Below, piece after piece: positions 34,660-42,229 of a stretch of DNA of 64,000 bases (the first letter of the stretch is position 1; each line of letters begins with the position of its first letter). The stretch comes from Streptococcus sobrinus DSM 20742 = ATCC 33478. GTDB lineage: Bacteria > Bacillota > Bacilli > Lactobacillales > Streptococcaceae. The stretch is from contig NZ_JMLC01000003.1 in NCBI RefSeq assembly GCF_000686605.1, positions 1 through 64,000 of the forward strand, given 5' to 3'. The notes below the pieces were generated by a model. The model made no database searches. It was not told the origin of the DNA and saw nothing but the letters and a program-made list of their open reading frames with translations. The position numbers and the translations under genes were made by a program.

Positions 34660-35226
34660 ATGGAAATAGGAAAACGTTTGAAACAAGCTAGAATCAATGC
34701 AGGTCTAACCCAAGAGGAGGTATCTAAAAAGCTTTTTATCACTAGACAGACAGTATCGCGTTGGGAACAGGAAAAAAATCTTCCCAATATCTATGTTTTG
34801 AAGGATTTGAGCCAGCTTTACAAGGTTGAAGTAGCCTATTTTTTATTAGATACTTCTCAAGTTAAAAAGCAGATTAATTTTTACGCTTTGTTCGGTGTTA
34901 TTTGCTTTAATGTTTTCTTTGTTAGCTTTGCCTATCTTGTGATGTCAGTCTTTCTATTTATGTCTTGGTTTATGTCTATTTTCTTTGTCTTCCTGCCACT
35001 GATAACAGCCTTACTAGATTTGAGAACCAGTAGTCAAGTGCAACTTCAGATTATTATAGCAGGTAAAGAATTTAACCCAGGTCATCCTTATTTCAATTCA
35101 ACCCTATTTGCATTAATCGGTCTTATTCTTCTACCTTTGCTCTTTTTATTAACCCGAAAAATTTGGCGTTTAACCAAACAGTACGTTCGTTATAATATAA
35201 AGAATATCTATAAGGATGTCCATTAG
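34660..35226 (+). CDS. XRE-family regulator with membrane domain
   Basis: A 188-residue protein with an N-terminal Cro/CI-type helix-turn-helix (residues 5-58: LTQEEVSKKLFITRQTVSRW) joined to about four hydrophobic segments. Membrane-bound XRE regulators of this kind occur beside transport or immunity genes. It is 290 bp upstream of a CPBP membrane protein on the same strand, from which it is separated by a strong terminator and an inverted repeat. Its targets are unknown. Confidence 0.75.
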   Translation: MEIGKRLKQARINAGLTQEEVSKKLFITRQTVSRWEQEKNLPNIYVLKDLSQLYKVEVAYFLLDTSQVKKQINFYALFGVICFNVFFVSFAYLVMSVFLFMSWFMSIFFVFLPLITALLDLRTSSQVQLQIIIAGKEFNPGHPYFNSTLFALIGLILLPLLFLLTRKIWRLTKQYVRYNIKNIYKDVH

Positions 35227-35275
35227 AACCAAAGTAGAAGTTGCTTAAAAATTTCACAGACAATTATAAAATTTC

Positions 35276-35335
35276 AAAATAAGCTAAGATATTTAATATC
35301 TTAGCTTATTTTTGCTTGTCAACTAAATTGACAAG
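35276..35335. terminator. terminator and operator-like inverted repeat
   Basis: AATAAGCTAAGATATT pairs with AATATCTTAGCTTATT (35279-35310) and runs into T's: a strong bidirectional terminator. Next to it CTTGTCAA-CTAAA-TTGACAAG (35315-35335) is a second inverted repeat without U-tail, a candidate operator for the XRE regulator. Confidence 0.75.
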
Positions 35336-35517
35336 TACTGTAAAGTTCCCTCTAAAATTTCTCTGATTAAAATAACAAAAGCTTTGCGAACCTTATAAAA
35401 TCAATATGTAACAAAAGGCTTGCTTGGTTTTTCTTCGCTTTTTAAGTAAGCTAAGTAGGTCAAGAAAATATCTTGACTGCTCGAGTATTATTCTCATTAG
35501 AAAGAAGGCCAATGCCT

Positions 35518-36696
35518 ATGAAAAAAATTATGAAGTGGTGGTATATCACTCAATACTTTGTTTTTATTATCATCTTTGCTTTTGCCAATATAACAGCTGG
35601 AAATATAGATATAGGAAGGCTCCTTATATCATCAGTCTTAATCCTTACCATGTTAATGGGGGCTAGTCTGACTTTGCTAGAAAAGCGATTGACAAAACTA
35701 ATTCTAGTCTTTCGGTGGATAGAAGCGCTGTTTTATCTTGTAGTCTCAAGCACTATTTATAGTTTCCTAGGTCAACGTCTGCACAGTCTACCTCTTGTGT
35801 TAGTCTTGGCACTCTACACCTTAGTAACACTCTTGCCGGTAATTTATAATTTACTCTCAGTTTTTACTCCCCTAGTCAATCGACTCCTATTCAGTTATAT
35901 CTGGTTCTTGTGGACTCCTCCTATGGTAGCATTAACGAGACAAAAACTAGGAAATCAGTTTCTCCAAGACCTCTTTTCTAGTGGTCTTTGGGATGCTTTG
36001 GCTTACGTCATCTTTGCCCTTTTTTTGATGAGGCAATTAGGATTTGGCTCTTGTGACTGGGGGCCTATTAAAAAATTATCGGTTTGGACAGTCAGCTTGA
36101 TAGGCCTTTTTGTTCTCTATTTTTCTTTCCTCAATGCTTTCTCAATAGATCAAAATTGGCTAAAAGCTCTCTTTGTTTTTGACTTTAGTGACTTTAAACC
36201 AACACTCCCCCTTACCTTCGCTGCCTTACGAGCTGGGGTTGGAGAAGAAATCGTCTGTCGCTATATTTTTCTTCTATCATTACTTCATTTCTGGCGTAAC
36301 CACAAGTATCAAGTCCCCCTAGCTATTTTTATTAGTTCAGCTCTATTTGGTCTAATTCATTTTGGCAATCTTATTAAGGGACAGGATTTAGTAGCCACTA
36401 CCTCCCAAGTGATTTTTGCTACTGCAGTGGGGATAGCTTTCTCTGTTATCTATCTCTATACGGGTAAATTGTGGACGGTTATCCTTTTCCACGCGATTAT
36501 TGATCTTTTAGCATTTTCCAGTAGTGGTTCTTCTACGATGGCAGCGATGTCTGTCGGTGATCTGTTAACGCCTCAAGATGTTTATCTGTTCCTATTTTCT
36601 TCGTTATTTTCTATCTGGATGTTGACAGGTCAGCGTAAACGTCTTATCTATGCGAATGTAGGACAATTATTTAACCCAAGTAATAGCAAGATTTAA
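35518..36696 (+). CDS. CPBP family intramembrane metalloprotease
   Basis: A 392-residue polytopic membrane protein; the C-terminal half is a CPBP (CAAX protease/Abi) domain with GEEIVCRY (EExxxR), LFGLIHFGN (FxxxH) and ILFHAIIDLL (HxxxD). The N-terminal half adds five or so membrane segments. AGAAGG (35503-35508) is best spaced for the ATG at 35518; the frame is open from 35473. It probably forms a functional pair with the XRE regulator upstream, perhaps in peptide immunity or stress response; this is inference. Confidence 0.75.
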   Translation: MKKIMKWWYITQYFVFIIIFAFANITAGNIDIGRLLISSVLILTMLMGASLTLLEKRLTKLILVFRWIEALFYLVVSSTIYSFLGQRLHSLPLVLVLALYTLVTLLPVIYNLLSVFTPLVNRLLFSYIWFLWTPPMVALTRQKLGNQFLQDLFSSGLWDALAYVIFALFLMRQLGFGSCDWGPIKKLSVWTVSLIGLFVLYFSFLNAFSIDQNWLKALFVFDFSDFKPTLPLTFAALRAGVGEEIVCRYIFLLSLLHFWRNHKYQVPLAIFISSALFGLIHFGNLIKGQDLVATTSQVIFATAVGIAFSVIYLYTGKLWTVILFHAIIDLLAFSSSGSSTMAAMSVGDLLTPQDVYLFLFSSLFSIWMLTGQRKRLIYANVGQLFNPSNSKI

Positions 36697-36755
36697 TACT
36701 TCTAAATTAGAGAATTTCTTTTCTATTCATATTTTGATAATGATGATACAGAAAT

Positions 36756-36778
36756 AAGATGATAATCAATCATCTTTT
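36756..36778. terminator. terminator between convergent genes
   Basis: AAGATGAT-AATCA-ATCATCTT with A and T tails lies between the CPBP gene (+) and the MBL gene (-). Confidence 0.65.
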
Positions 36779-36857
36779 AGATATCGCAACTTTTTATACA
36801 TAGTCTCCCATAATGACCTATTTCTGTGAGTATGGATGCAGTGCTTATGAAGTGCGT

Positions 36858-37511
36858 CTATCTCCAGTCTCTATCACAAATAAAAAACGGGTTAAAGCTC
36901 TTCTCGTGGCCAATGGTGGTGTCAAAGCCGTGGCCGGGGTAGACCTGATAGTGGTTGGGCAGGGTGAAGAGTTCCTGGCGGATGGAGTCAAGGAGTTGCT
37001 GGCGATTGCCGGTTGGGAGGTCGGTTCGGCCGATAGTCTCGCAGAAAAGGGCATCGCCGGAAAAGACGACCGCCTCATCCTTGAAGATCAGTGATACGCT
37101 ACCCCAGGAATGGCCTGGCGTTGGAACGACGCTGAAGGTGAAGTCAACCAAATCATAAGACTGGTAATTGCGGTAGAAGTGGTTGGCAGGTCTGGCTGTC
37201 ACATCGGCCATATCGTCATGGCGGGGCAGGCCTGACAAGTTATCCACTGGGCTGGTCAACCAGCCAGCTTCTTTTTCTGAAATATAAACTGGAGCTTGTT
37301 CAAAGGCATCACGGACGGCATCCAGACTCATGATGTGGTCGTAGTGGGCGTGGGTCAGGAGGATTGCTGCGACTGGCTTGGCCAGCTCTTTTAACTTGTC
37401 TAGAATTTCTTGTGTATTGCTACCAGGATCAATGACCAAGAGGGCCTGGTCATTTTCCAAGATATAGGTGTTTTCTAGGGCGACTTGATTTTTAATACTA
37501 TAAATGTTCAT
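36858..37511 (-). CDS. MBL-fold metallohydrolase (glyoxalase II-like)
   Basis: A 217-residue metallo-beta-lactamase-fold hydrolase of the hydroxyacylglutathione-hydrolase-like group. The dinuclear metal site is seen in THAHYDH (His54, His56, Asp58, His59), PGHSWGS, FSGDALF and YPGHGFDT. Many streptococcal members of this type lack a proven substrate; thioester hydrolysis in aldehyde detoxification is a common suggestion. It is monocistronic and GAGG precedes the ATG. Confidence 0.85.
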   Translation of the reverse strand: MNIYSIKNQVALENTYILENDQALLVIDPGSNTQEILDKLKELAKPVAAILLTHAHYDHIMSLDAVRDAFEQAPVYISEKEAGWLTSPVDNLSGLPRHDDMADVTARPANHFYRNYQSYDLVDFTFSVVPTPGHSWGSVSLIFKDEAVVFSGDALFCETIGRTDLPTGNRQQLLDSIRQELFTLPNHYQVYPGHGFDTTIGHEKSFNPFFICDRDWR

Positions 37512-37615
37512 GGGTGATTGACCTCAATGGATAGATTTGTCCCTATTATAACGCAGGGGAAGGCAAATGTCCTTGGGAAAGTTGTAGCCGACTTTGGGAA
37601 GTTTTCAGAAAAGTC

Positions 37616-37644
37616 TGTCAAAACAGCTTGAAAGATGATAGAAT
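37616..37644 (+). promoter_or_regulatory. promoter of the ATP-grasp gene
   Basis: TGTCAA (37616-37621), 17 bases, and an extended -10 TGATAGAAT (37636-37644). GAGGAGG follows before the ATG at 37674. Confidence 0.65.
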
Positions 37645-37673
37645 AGGAGTAACGATAAATAGAGGAGGCTCAA

Positions 37674-38852
37674 ATGACAAGACCCTTAAATTTTGTGATG
37701 ATTTCCCCTCATTTCCCAACTAACTTTGAACCCTTTGCCCATCGCCTAAGGGCCAATGGTTTCAAGACCTTGGGAATTGCGGACACCCCTTATGATGAAC
37801 TTTCAGATAGCTTGAAGGCTGCTTTGACGGAATACTACCGTGTGGATAATATGGAGGACTACGACCAGGTCTATCGGGCGGTGGCCTACTTTGCCCATAA
37901 GTATGGTCGGATTGACCGCATTGAATCCCACAATGAATACTGGTTGGAATTGGATGCTCACTTGCGGACAGATTTCAATGTCTTTGGTTATAAAAATGAT
38001 GATATGTTGTCCATCAAGACCAAGCGGCAGATGAAAGAGATCTTCCGCCAAACTGGTATCAAGGTGGCCCGTGGTGAGGTCTTCCACAGCGATGATGAGG
38101 CTCGCCAATTGGCCAAGGAACTGGGCTTTCCAGTTATCATCAAGCCCAACTCAGGGGTTGGGGCTTCTGACACCTATAAGATTAAGTCTGAGGCAGAATT
38201 GGAAGACTTTTTCGGCCATCAAAGTCCAGGTGTTGAGTACATTATGGAAGAATTTATTGATGGGGACATTATCACCTTCGATGGTCTGACCGACCATGAT
38301 GGCAATATTGTCTTTTATTCCGGTTTAGAATACTCGGAGGCTGTCCTAGATACCTTGGACCATGATAATGATATGTTCTACTATGTCCCAAGAGAATTCT
38401 CGCCAGAGTTGATTGAACTGGGCAAGAAATGTGTCGAGGCCTTTAATGTTAAGGAACGTTTCTTCCACTTTGAATTCTTCCGGGTTAAGAAAACTAAAGA
38501 CCTGATGGCTCTTGAAATCAACTGTCGGCCACCAGGTGGCTTGACCATTGATATGTGGAACTATGCGGATGACTTTGATATCTTTGACCAGTATGCCAAA
38601 GTTGTGCGAGGTAATCACTTTACAGCGGACATTCAACACCGCTACAATGTGGTCTATATCTCGCGCAAGGCCAATCGCAATTATGCCCATTCTGTTGAGG
38701 ATGTTGAGGCCCACTTTGGTGACAAGATTATCTTGACCAAGTCGGTTCCAGGTGTCTTTGCCCAAATCATGGGAGAAGTCGGCATCTTGGCTAGAACCCA
38801 AACAATGGATGAGCTCAGAGAATTAGTTGCTTACGCCCAAGAAAAGGCTTAA
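37674..38852 (+). CDS. ATP-grasp superfamily ligase
   Basis: A 392-residue ATP-grasp enzyme of the carboxylate-amine/thiol ligase type. Visible are an N-terminal Rossmann-like part, the ATP-binding GFPVIIKPNSGVGASDTYK, the IMEEFIDGD hinge, and the Mg2+-binding FHFEFFRVKK and ALEINCRPPGG. It resembles biotin carboxylase-like stand-alone ligases of streptococci whose products are unknown. Downstream on the same strand, after repeats, is an esterase, and a second esterase lies beyond it on the other strand. The three may act on one metabolite, which is inference. Confidence 0.8.
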   Translation: MTRPLNFVMISPHFPTNFEPFAHRLRANGFKTLGIADTPYDELSDSLKAALTEYYRVDNMEDYDQVYRAVAYFAHKYGRIDRIESHNEYWLELDAHLRTDFNVFGYKNDDMLSIKTKRQMKEIFRQTGIKVARGEVFHSDDEARQLAKELGFPVIIKPNSGVGASDTYKIKSEAELEDFFGHQSPGVEYIMEEFIDGDIITFDGLTDHDGNIVFYSGLEYSEAVLDTLDHDNDMFYYVPREFSPELIELGKKCVEAFNVKERFFHFEFFRVKKTKDLMALEINCRPPGGLTIDMWNYADDFDIFDQYAKVVRGNHFTADIQHRYNVVYISRKANRNYAHSVEDVEAHFGDKIILTKSVPGVFAQIMGEVGILARTQTMDELRELVAYAQEKA

Positions 38853-38860
38853 AAATTTAG

Positions 38861-39267
38861 CGACAGTCCGATAAACGAGCCGATAATGGTCGCTTGTCGG
38901 ACTTAGTAAGAAGTTTAGGGAGTGGGACAAAAATCGTCATTTCGAAGAAATTGATTTACCTCACTCTTTAGTTTCAAGGTTCGGGAAGAAATAGTCTATC
39001 CCCAGACTATTTCTTTCCCACCCCCACACAGTTGACTTGGATTTCTCCAACAGCCCCCAGACTGTTGGACCTGTCCCGAAGGGAACAAGTACTTTACCGC
39101 CGTTTCACTGGCATGTGAGTGACTAAGCACTAAAGTGTCAAGTCACTCATCACCAATCAACCACTGCGTCAAACTGTTTGATGTTGAAAAAGTAACAGGG
39201 TGAAGATTTTTGTCTCACCTCGTAGGAAATAGAGACATTTTTAATGACCTATTTCCTTAACAAATTG
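38861..39267 (+). repeat. modular repeat family 2, expanded copy
   Basis: Begins CGACAGTCCGATAAACGA and its paired arm TCGCTTGTCGGACT, then CTTAGTAAGAAGTTTAGG. In place of the usual second stem there is a long insert starting GAGTGGGACAAAAATCG and ending GATTTTTGTCTCACCTC (its ends pair). Inside are AGAAATAGTCT/AGACTATTTCT, GTCCCGAAGGGAAC and GAGTGACT/AGTCACTC hairpins. It closes with GTAGGAAATAG...CTATTTCCTTAAC. The copy at 63398 has the same insert. Confidence 0.8.
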
Positions 39268-39392
39268 CGACAGTCAGATAGGTGAGCCGAAAATGCTCAA
39301 TTATCTGACTTAGTAAGAAGTTTAGGCAGACCACCCTAGTGGCTGCCGTAGGAAATAGAGACATTTTTAATGACCTATTTCCTTAACAAATT
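39268..39392 (+). repeat. modular repeat family 2, compact copy
   Basis: CGACAGTCAGATAGGTGAG pairs with CTCAATTATCTGACT, then CTTAGTAAGAAGTTTAGGC, the stem around CCACCCTAGTGG, and GTAGGAAATAG...CTATTTCCTTAAC. It is joined head to tail to the expanded copy and runs up to the esterase gene, giving it a false N-terminal extension. Confidence 0.85.
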
Positions 39393-39438
39393 GGAAGGAA
39401 AAGGCAGGAGTTCCCTGGAGCACCTGCTAGTATCTATT

Positions 39439-40191
39439 ATGCATTTTGAAAGCAGAAGTCAATGGTCGGGGGAACTCGGCCGCAAGATGTATTTTAATGT
39501 TTATGGTCATGCTGGAAAACCCATCATCGTCTTTCCCTCATCAGGCGGTAGCCAAAATGAATACGGAGACTTTGGCATGATTGAGGCTTGTCAGGATTTT
39601 ATTGACCGAGGTCTGGTTAAGTTTTATACACCGGATTCGCTTGACAATGAGTCTTGGCTCTGTGAGAGCAAATCACCCCATGATATGGCCTTGGCCCACG
39701 AGGCCTATGACCGCTATATCGTCAATGAGTTGGTGCCCCTGATTCGTTATGAGTCCAACTGGCAGGGACCAATGATGGCGACTGGATGCTCTATGGGAGC
39801 CTTTCATGCCATCAACTTTGCTCTCCGCCATCCAGATCTCTTCGATATTGCAGTAGCCCAGTCAGGCGTCTATGATGCCCGCTTCTTTACGGGAGAATAC
39901 TATGGTGACCCTGCTGTCTACTACAACTCACCGATTGATTATCTCTGGAATCAAGAAGACCCTTGGTTCTTGGATCGCTACCGGCAAAATGCTTATATTG
40001 TGTCGGTTGGGCAAGGGGACTGGGAAGGCCCTCATATCGCGGATACCATGCGGTTAGAAGAAGCCTTCTCTCACAAATCTATTCCAGGTTGGTTTGACTA
40101 CTGGGGCAATGACGTTGCCCATGACTGGCCCTGGTGGCGGCAACAAATGCCCTATTTCCTTGGGAAACTTGAAGAAGATGGAAGGATTTAA
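39439..40191 (+). CDS. putative esterase (alpha/beta hydrolase, PF00756-like)
   Basis: A 250-residue cytoplasmic hydrolase of the esterase D-like family. The nucleophile elbow is ATGCSMGAFHA (Ser118), and the catalytic histidine is probably in GNDVAHDWPWW. The N-terminal MHFESRSQWSGELGRKMYFN is the usual family start. The frame stays open from 39370, but the first eight or so codons come from the repeat element, so I start at 39439. No clear ribosome-binding site lies close to that ATG, so the start is uncertain. The substrate is unknown. Confidence 0.78.
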   Translation: MHFESRSQWSGELGRKMYFNVYGHAGKPIIVFPSSGGSQNEYGDFGMIEACQDFIDRGLVKFYTPDSLDNESWLCESKSPHDMALAHEAYDRYIVNELVPLIRYESNWQGPMMATGCSMGAFHAINFALRHPDLFDIAVAQSGVYDARFFTGEYYGDPAVYYNSPIDYLWNQEDPWFLDRYRQNAYIVSVGQGDWEGPHIADTMRLEEAFSHKSIPGWFDYWGNDVAHDWPWWRQQMPYFLGKLEEDGRI

Positions 40192-40250
40192 GCACCTTAC
40201 TCAATAAAAAGGCTATTTATCAACTCTGGTGAAAAAAAAGCTCTATTCGC

Positions 40251-40273
40251 GAGAAGACCTATTTGGTCTTCTC
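40251..40273. terminator. terminator after esterase
   Basis: GAGAAGACC-TATTT-GGTCTTCTC, perfect 9-bp stem followed by CTTTAT. Confidence 0.6.
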
Positions 40274-40399
40274 CTTTATGATGTCCAAATTATGAAAAAT
40301 TTTGTTTTTAATATAGTTAACATTAGGAAAAGCAAGAACAGACTGCTTGATATCTATAATGAGGTCATTAGCAATCTCGTCCTTACCGTAAATCGTCAT
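40259..40399 (-). CDS. small hypothetical ORF or gene remnant
   Basis: A 46-codon frame, ATG at 40399, begins MTIYGKDEIANDLIIDIKQS and continues with VNYIKNKIFHN. It lacks a ribosome-binding site, starts just after the stop of the GNAT pseudogene and overlaps a terminator. The composition looks protein-like. I do not recognise it; it may be the tail of a deleted gene. Confidence 0.25.
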   Translation of the reverse strand: MTIYGKDEIANDLIIDIKQSVLAFPNVNYIKNKIFHNLDIIKEKTK

Positions 40400-40400
40400 T

Positions 40401-40757
40401 TTATACTAAAACACCCCAATCATAGGCTTTTTGTCGCTCACTTGGTCTGATGGAATAGCCGATGTGTCCCGTGACATTAAGCAGCCGCTCTTGGTTGAGC
40501 TTATGACGAATGTTGCAGATGCCCACCATGTTTTGGTCTGACTGACGAATGCAGAGATAGGTTGAAGACGGAGTCTGCTCTTTCTGCCAAGTATCATAGG
40601 ATGAAGCCTTCTGAACATGCTCCAGCCATTCGATTAAATTATCTATTTCTTGTAAACCTGCCCCGCCATACATGTGCTCACGAGAAAACTCAGACTTGTA
40701 GGCTAGAATTTCTTTTTCAAATGCCAGATTTAGTGTGACGAGTTGTAGCTCTTACAT
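40401..40757 (-). pseudogene. GNAT acetyltransferase, nonsense at codon 2 and C-terminally truncated
   Basis: GAGGAG and an ATG at 40757 are followed immediately by TAA (40752-40754), then by an open frame ELQLVTLNLAFEKEIL...SEFSREHMYGGAGLQE that reads like a GNAT N-acetyltransferase. It has the acetyl-CoA-binding strand GHIGYSIRPSERQK, after which a normal protein would continue for about 60 residues; here it ends at GVLV. A single change (AAA to TAA) explains codon 2. The missing C-terminus is a second lesion. Confidence 0.72.
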
Positions 40758-40771
40758 AAAGGCTTCGCTCC

Positions 40772-41602
40772 TCATTCTTTCAAGGTAAATTCCAAGAATT
40801 CTAAGAAATGGTCGGCCCAATACTTTTCGTGATGGATTTCATTCGCCATAACCCGCAATTCAATCTTGTCCATGGGACTGCCCGACTTGAGCAAAGATTG
40901 GTAGTAGTGGAGGCTGCAATCAATGTAGGCCTGATTCATATTGGGAGCAAAGGCCTCATCAACTTCGTCTCCTTCCTTGGTCCCTACTTGAATATAAACG
41001 TTTGTCTCCTTGTCTAAGGGATGACTGTCGCAATAACGCAGAAAATCGCGTTCGCTGAACCAGGAAGCTAGGGAGAAGACCCCTAGGCCTCCGAAGGTCT
41101 CTGGATAGGCAGCTCCCATATAGGCAGTGATGATACCTCCCATTGAAGAACCGGCCAGTAGGGTATGCTCCCGGTCAGGCTTGGTCCGATAAGTCTTGTC
41201 AATGAAGGGTTTGACTGTATTGATAACCCATTCGCCGTAGGCCATACCATCACCGCCCACACTAGCTGTTTCAGGAGTGGTACCAACATCGGTCATCCAA
41301 GGTGCGTACTCATTGAGACGGTTCCCTTCGGCATTATCAATTCCAACGATAATAACCTTGGGTAATTCCTTGTGCTTCTTGATGGTCGGGATAATCTTCC
41401 AAGAATAACCAGAAAAGGATTCCTTACTATAGAAGATGTTTTGTCCGTCATGCATGTAGAGAACGGGGTAGCTAGCCCAGTCCTCTTTGTTGTAGTCCTT
41501 AGGCAGGAGAACCCGAATCCGCCTTTCCTCATCATAGTAAGGAAGGTGCAGATAGTGTTCTTCCATCTCCAGATAATAATTGTTGAGCTTGGTCCGTCTC
41601 AT
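40772..41602 (-). CDS. putative esterase (alpha/beta hydrolase, PF00756-like)
   Basis: A 276-residue esterase of the enterochelin-esterase/esterase D-like family. The domain opens RRIRVLLPKDYN and PVLYMHDGQNIF; the nucleophile elbow is LLAGSSMGGIITAYMG; the histidine is likely in NEIHHEKYW. A promoter -10 at 41631-41636 and a GGGGG ribosome-binding site fix the start at 41602; the longer frame back to 41725 would begin upstream of the promoter. It is related to, but not a close copy of, the esterase at 39439. Confidence 0.82.
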   Translation of the reverse strand: MRRTKLNNYYLEMEEHYLHLPYYDEERRIRVLLPKDYNKEDWASYPVLYMHDGQNIFYSKESFSGYSWKIIPTIKKHKELPKVIIVGIDNAEGNRLNEYAPWMTDVGTTPETASVGGDGMAYGEWVINTVKPFIDKTYRTKPDREHTLLAGSSMGGIITAYMGAAYPETFGGLGVFSLASWFSERDFLRYCDSHPLDKETNVYIQVGTKEGDEVDEAFAPNMNQAYIDCSLHYYQSLLKSGSPMDKIELRVMANEIHHEKYWADHFLEFLEFTLKE

Positions 41603-41630
41603 AGCTTTCCCCCATCTAGTATTTGCCCAT

Positions 41631-41639
41631 ATTATAGCA
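41631..41639 (-). promoter_or_regulatory. extended -10 of the second esterase gene
   Basis: TGCTATAAT on the minus strand (TATAAT is 41631-41636), with TTTAGT 17 bases upstream. It decides the start codon of the gene. Confidence 0.6.
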
Positions 41640-41767
41640 TAGAAAGCAAGGAAACTAAATAGAATTAGAATAACCAGAAAATCATTCTTTTGATGGTTCT
41701 GTAAGACTTTTCTTGTTGATAACAATAAAAGGCTATAATAGTGCCATCAAAATTTGGAGGTCATTTT

Positions 41768-42090
41768 ATGACAAAAGTTTCCATTGTTAGGGGTGCCAGT
41801 CGGGGAATTAGTTTTGCTATTGCTAAACGGTTGTACAAGGATGGATTTAAGATTGGAATCCATGACTAGGATGAAGAAACGGTTAAGGAGGCGGTTGGGA
41901 AATTATCACCTGAACTGACCTTTGTTGTTACCGATGTCAACAAGACCAAGTAGAAGCAACTGTTGGAAAAGTTATCGAACATTTTGAGGATTTAACTGTT
42001 TTTTTGAATAATGCTGGCCTTGACCCGAATTTGAACTCGAATTACATTACTGGTCAAACGATTGTCGTTGATGGTGGTGTGCAATTTTAC
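41768..42090 (+). pseudogene. short-chain dehydrogenase (acetoin/diacetyl reductase-like), internally deleted
   Basis: GGAGG and ATG at 41768 open MTKVSIVRGASRGISFAIAK, an SDR N-terminus with the GxxxGxG dinucleotide motif slightly altered. An in-frame TAG follows at about codon 37, further frame changes follow, and FLNNAGLDPN is joined directly to NSNYITGQTIVVDGGVQF, the normal C-terminus. About 140 residues, including the catalytic YxxxK, are missing. The ends resemble 2,3-butanediol/acetoin dehydrogenases. Confidence 0.8.
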
Positions 42091-42212
42091 TGCTACTTAG
42101 GCGTGTTAAATGAGCTGGAAAATTTGGTCTTATCTTTAGAGTTGGAACTTACTTTTCCAGCTTTTTTGTATTCTTCTGTGATTCAGCCCTTATCCACTTT
42201 CAACCTATTCAT

Positions 42213-42220
42213 GCTATAAT
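42213..42220 (+). promoter_or_regulatory. extended -10 of dinG, near-leaderless
   Basis: TGCTATAAT (TATAAT 42215-42220) ends nine bases before the ATG at 42230, predicting a leader of only about three nt. No ribosome-binding site could then be transcribed. Confidence 0.5.
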
Positions 42221-42229
42221 AGAAGCACT

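Noticed and set aside
36813-37158. Plus-strand frames opposite the MBL hydrolase
   Set aside because: The minus-strand frame has the complete metal-binding motif set; the plus-strand frames have none.
39370-39438. Upstream start of the first esterase
   Set aside because: These codons begin inside a family 2 repeat also present at non-coding sites.
41603-41725. Membrane-anchored N-terminus of the second esterase
   Set aside because: A consensus extended -10 lies at 41631-41639, so that stretch is upstream of the transcription start; the hydrophobic run is chance coding.
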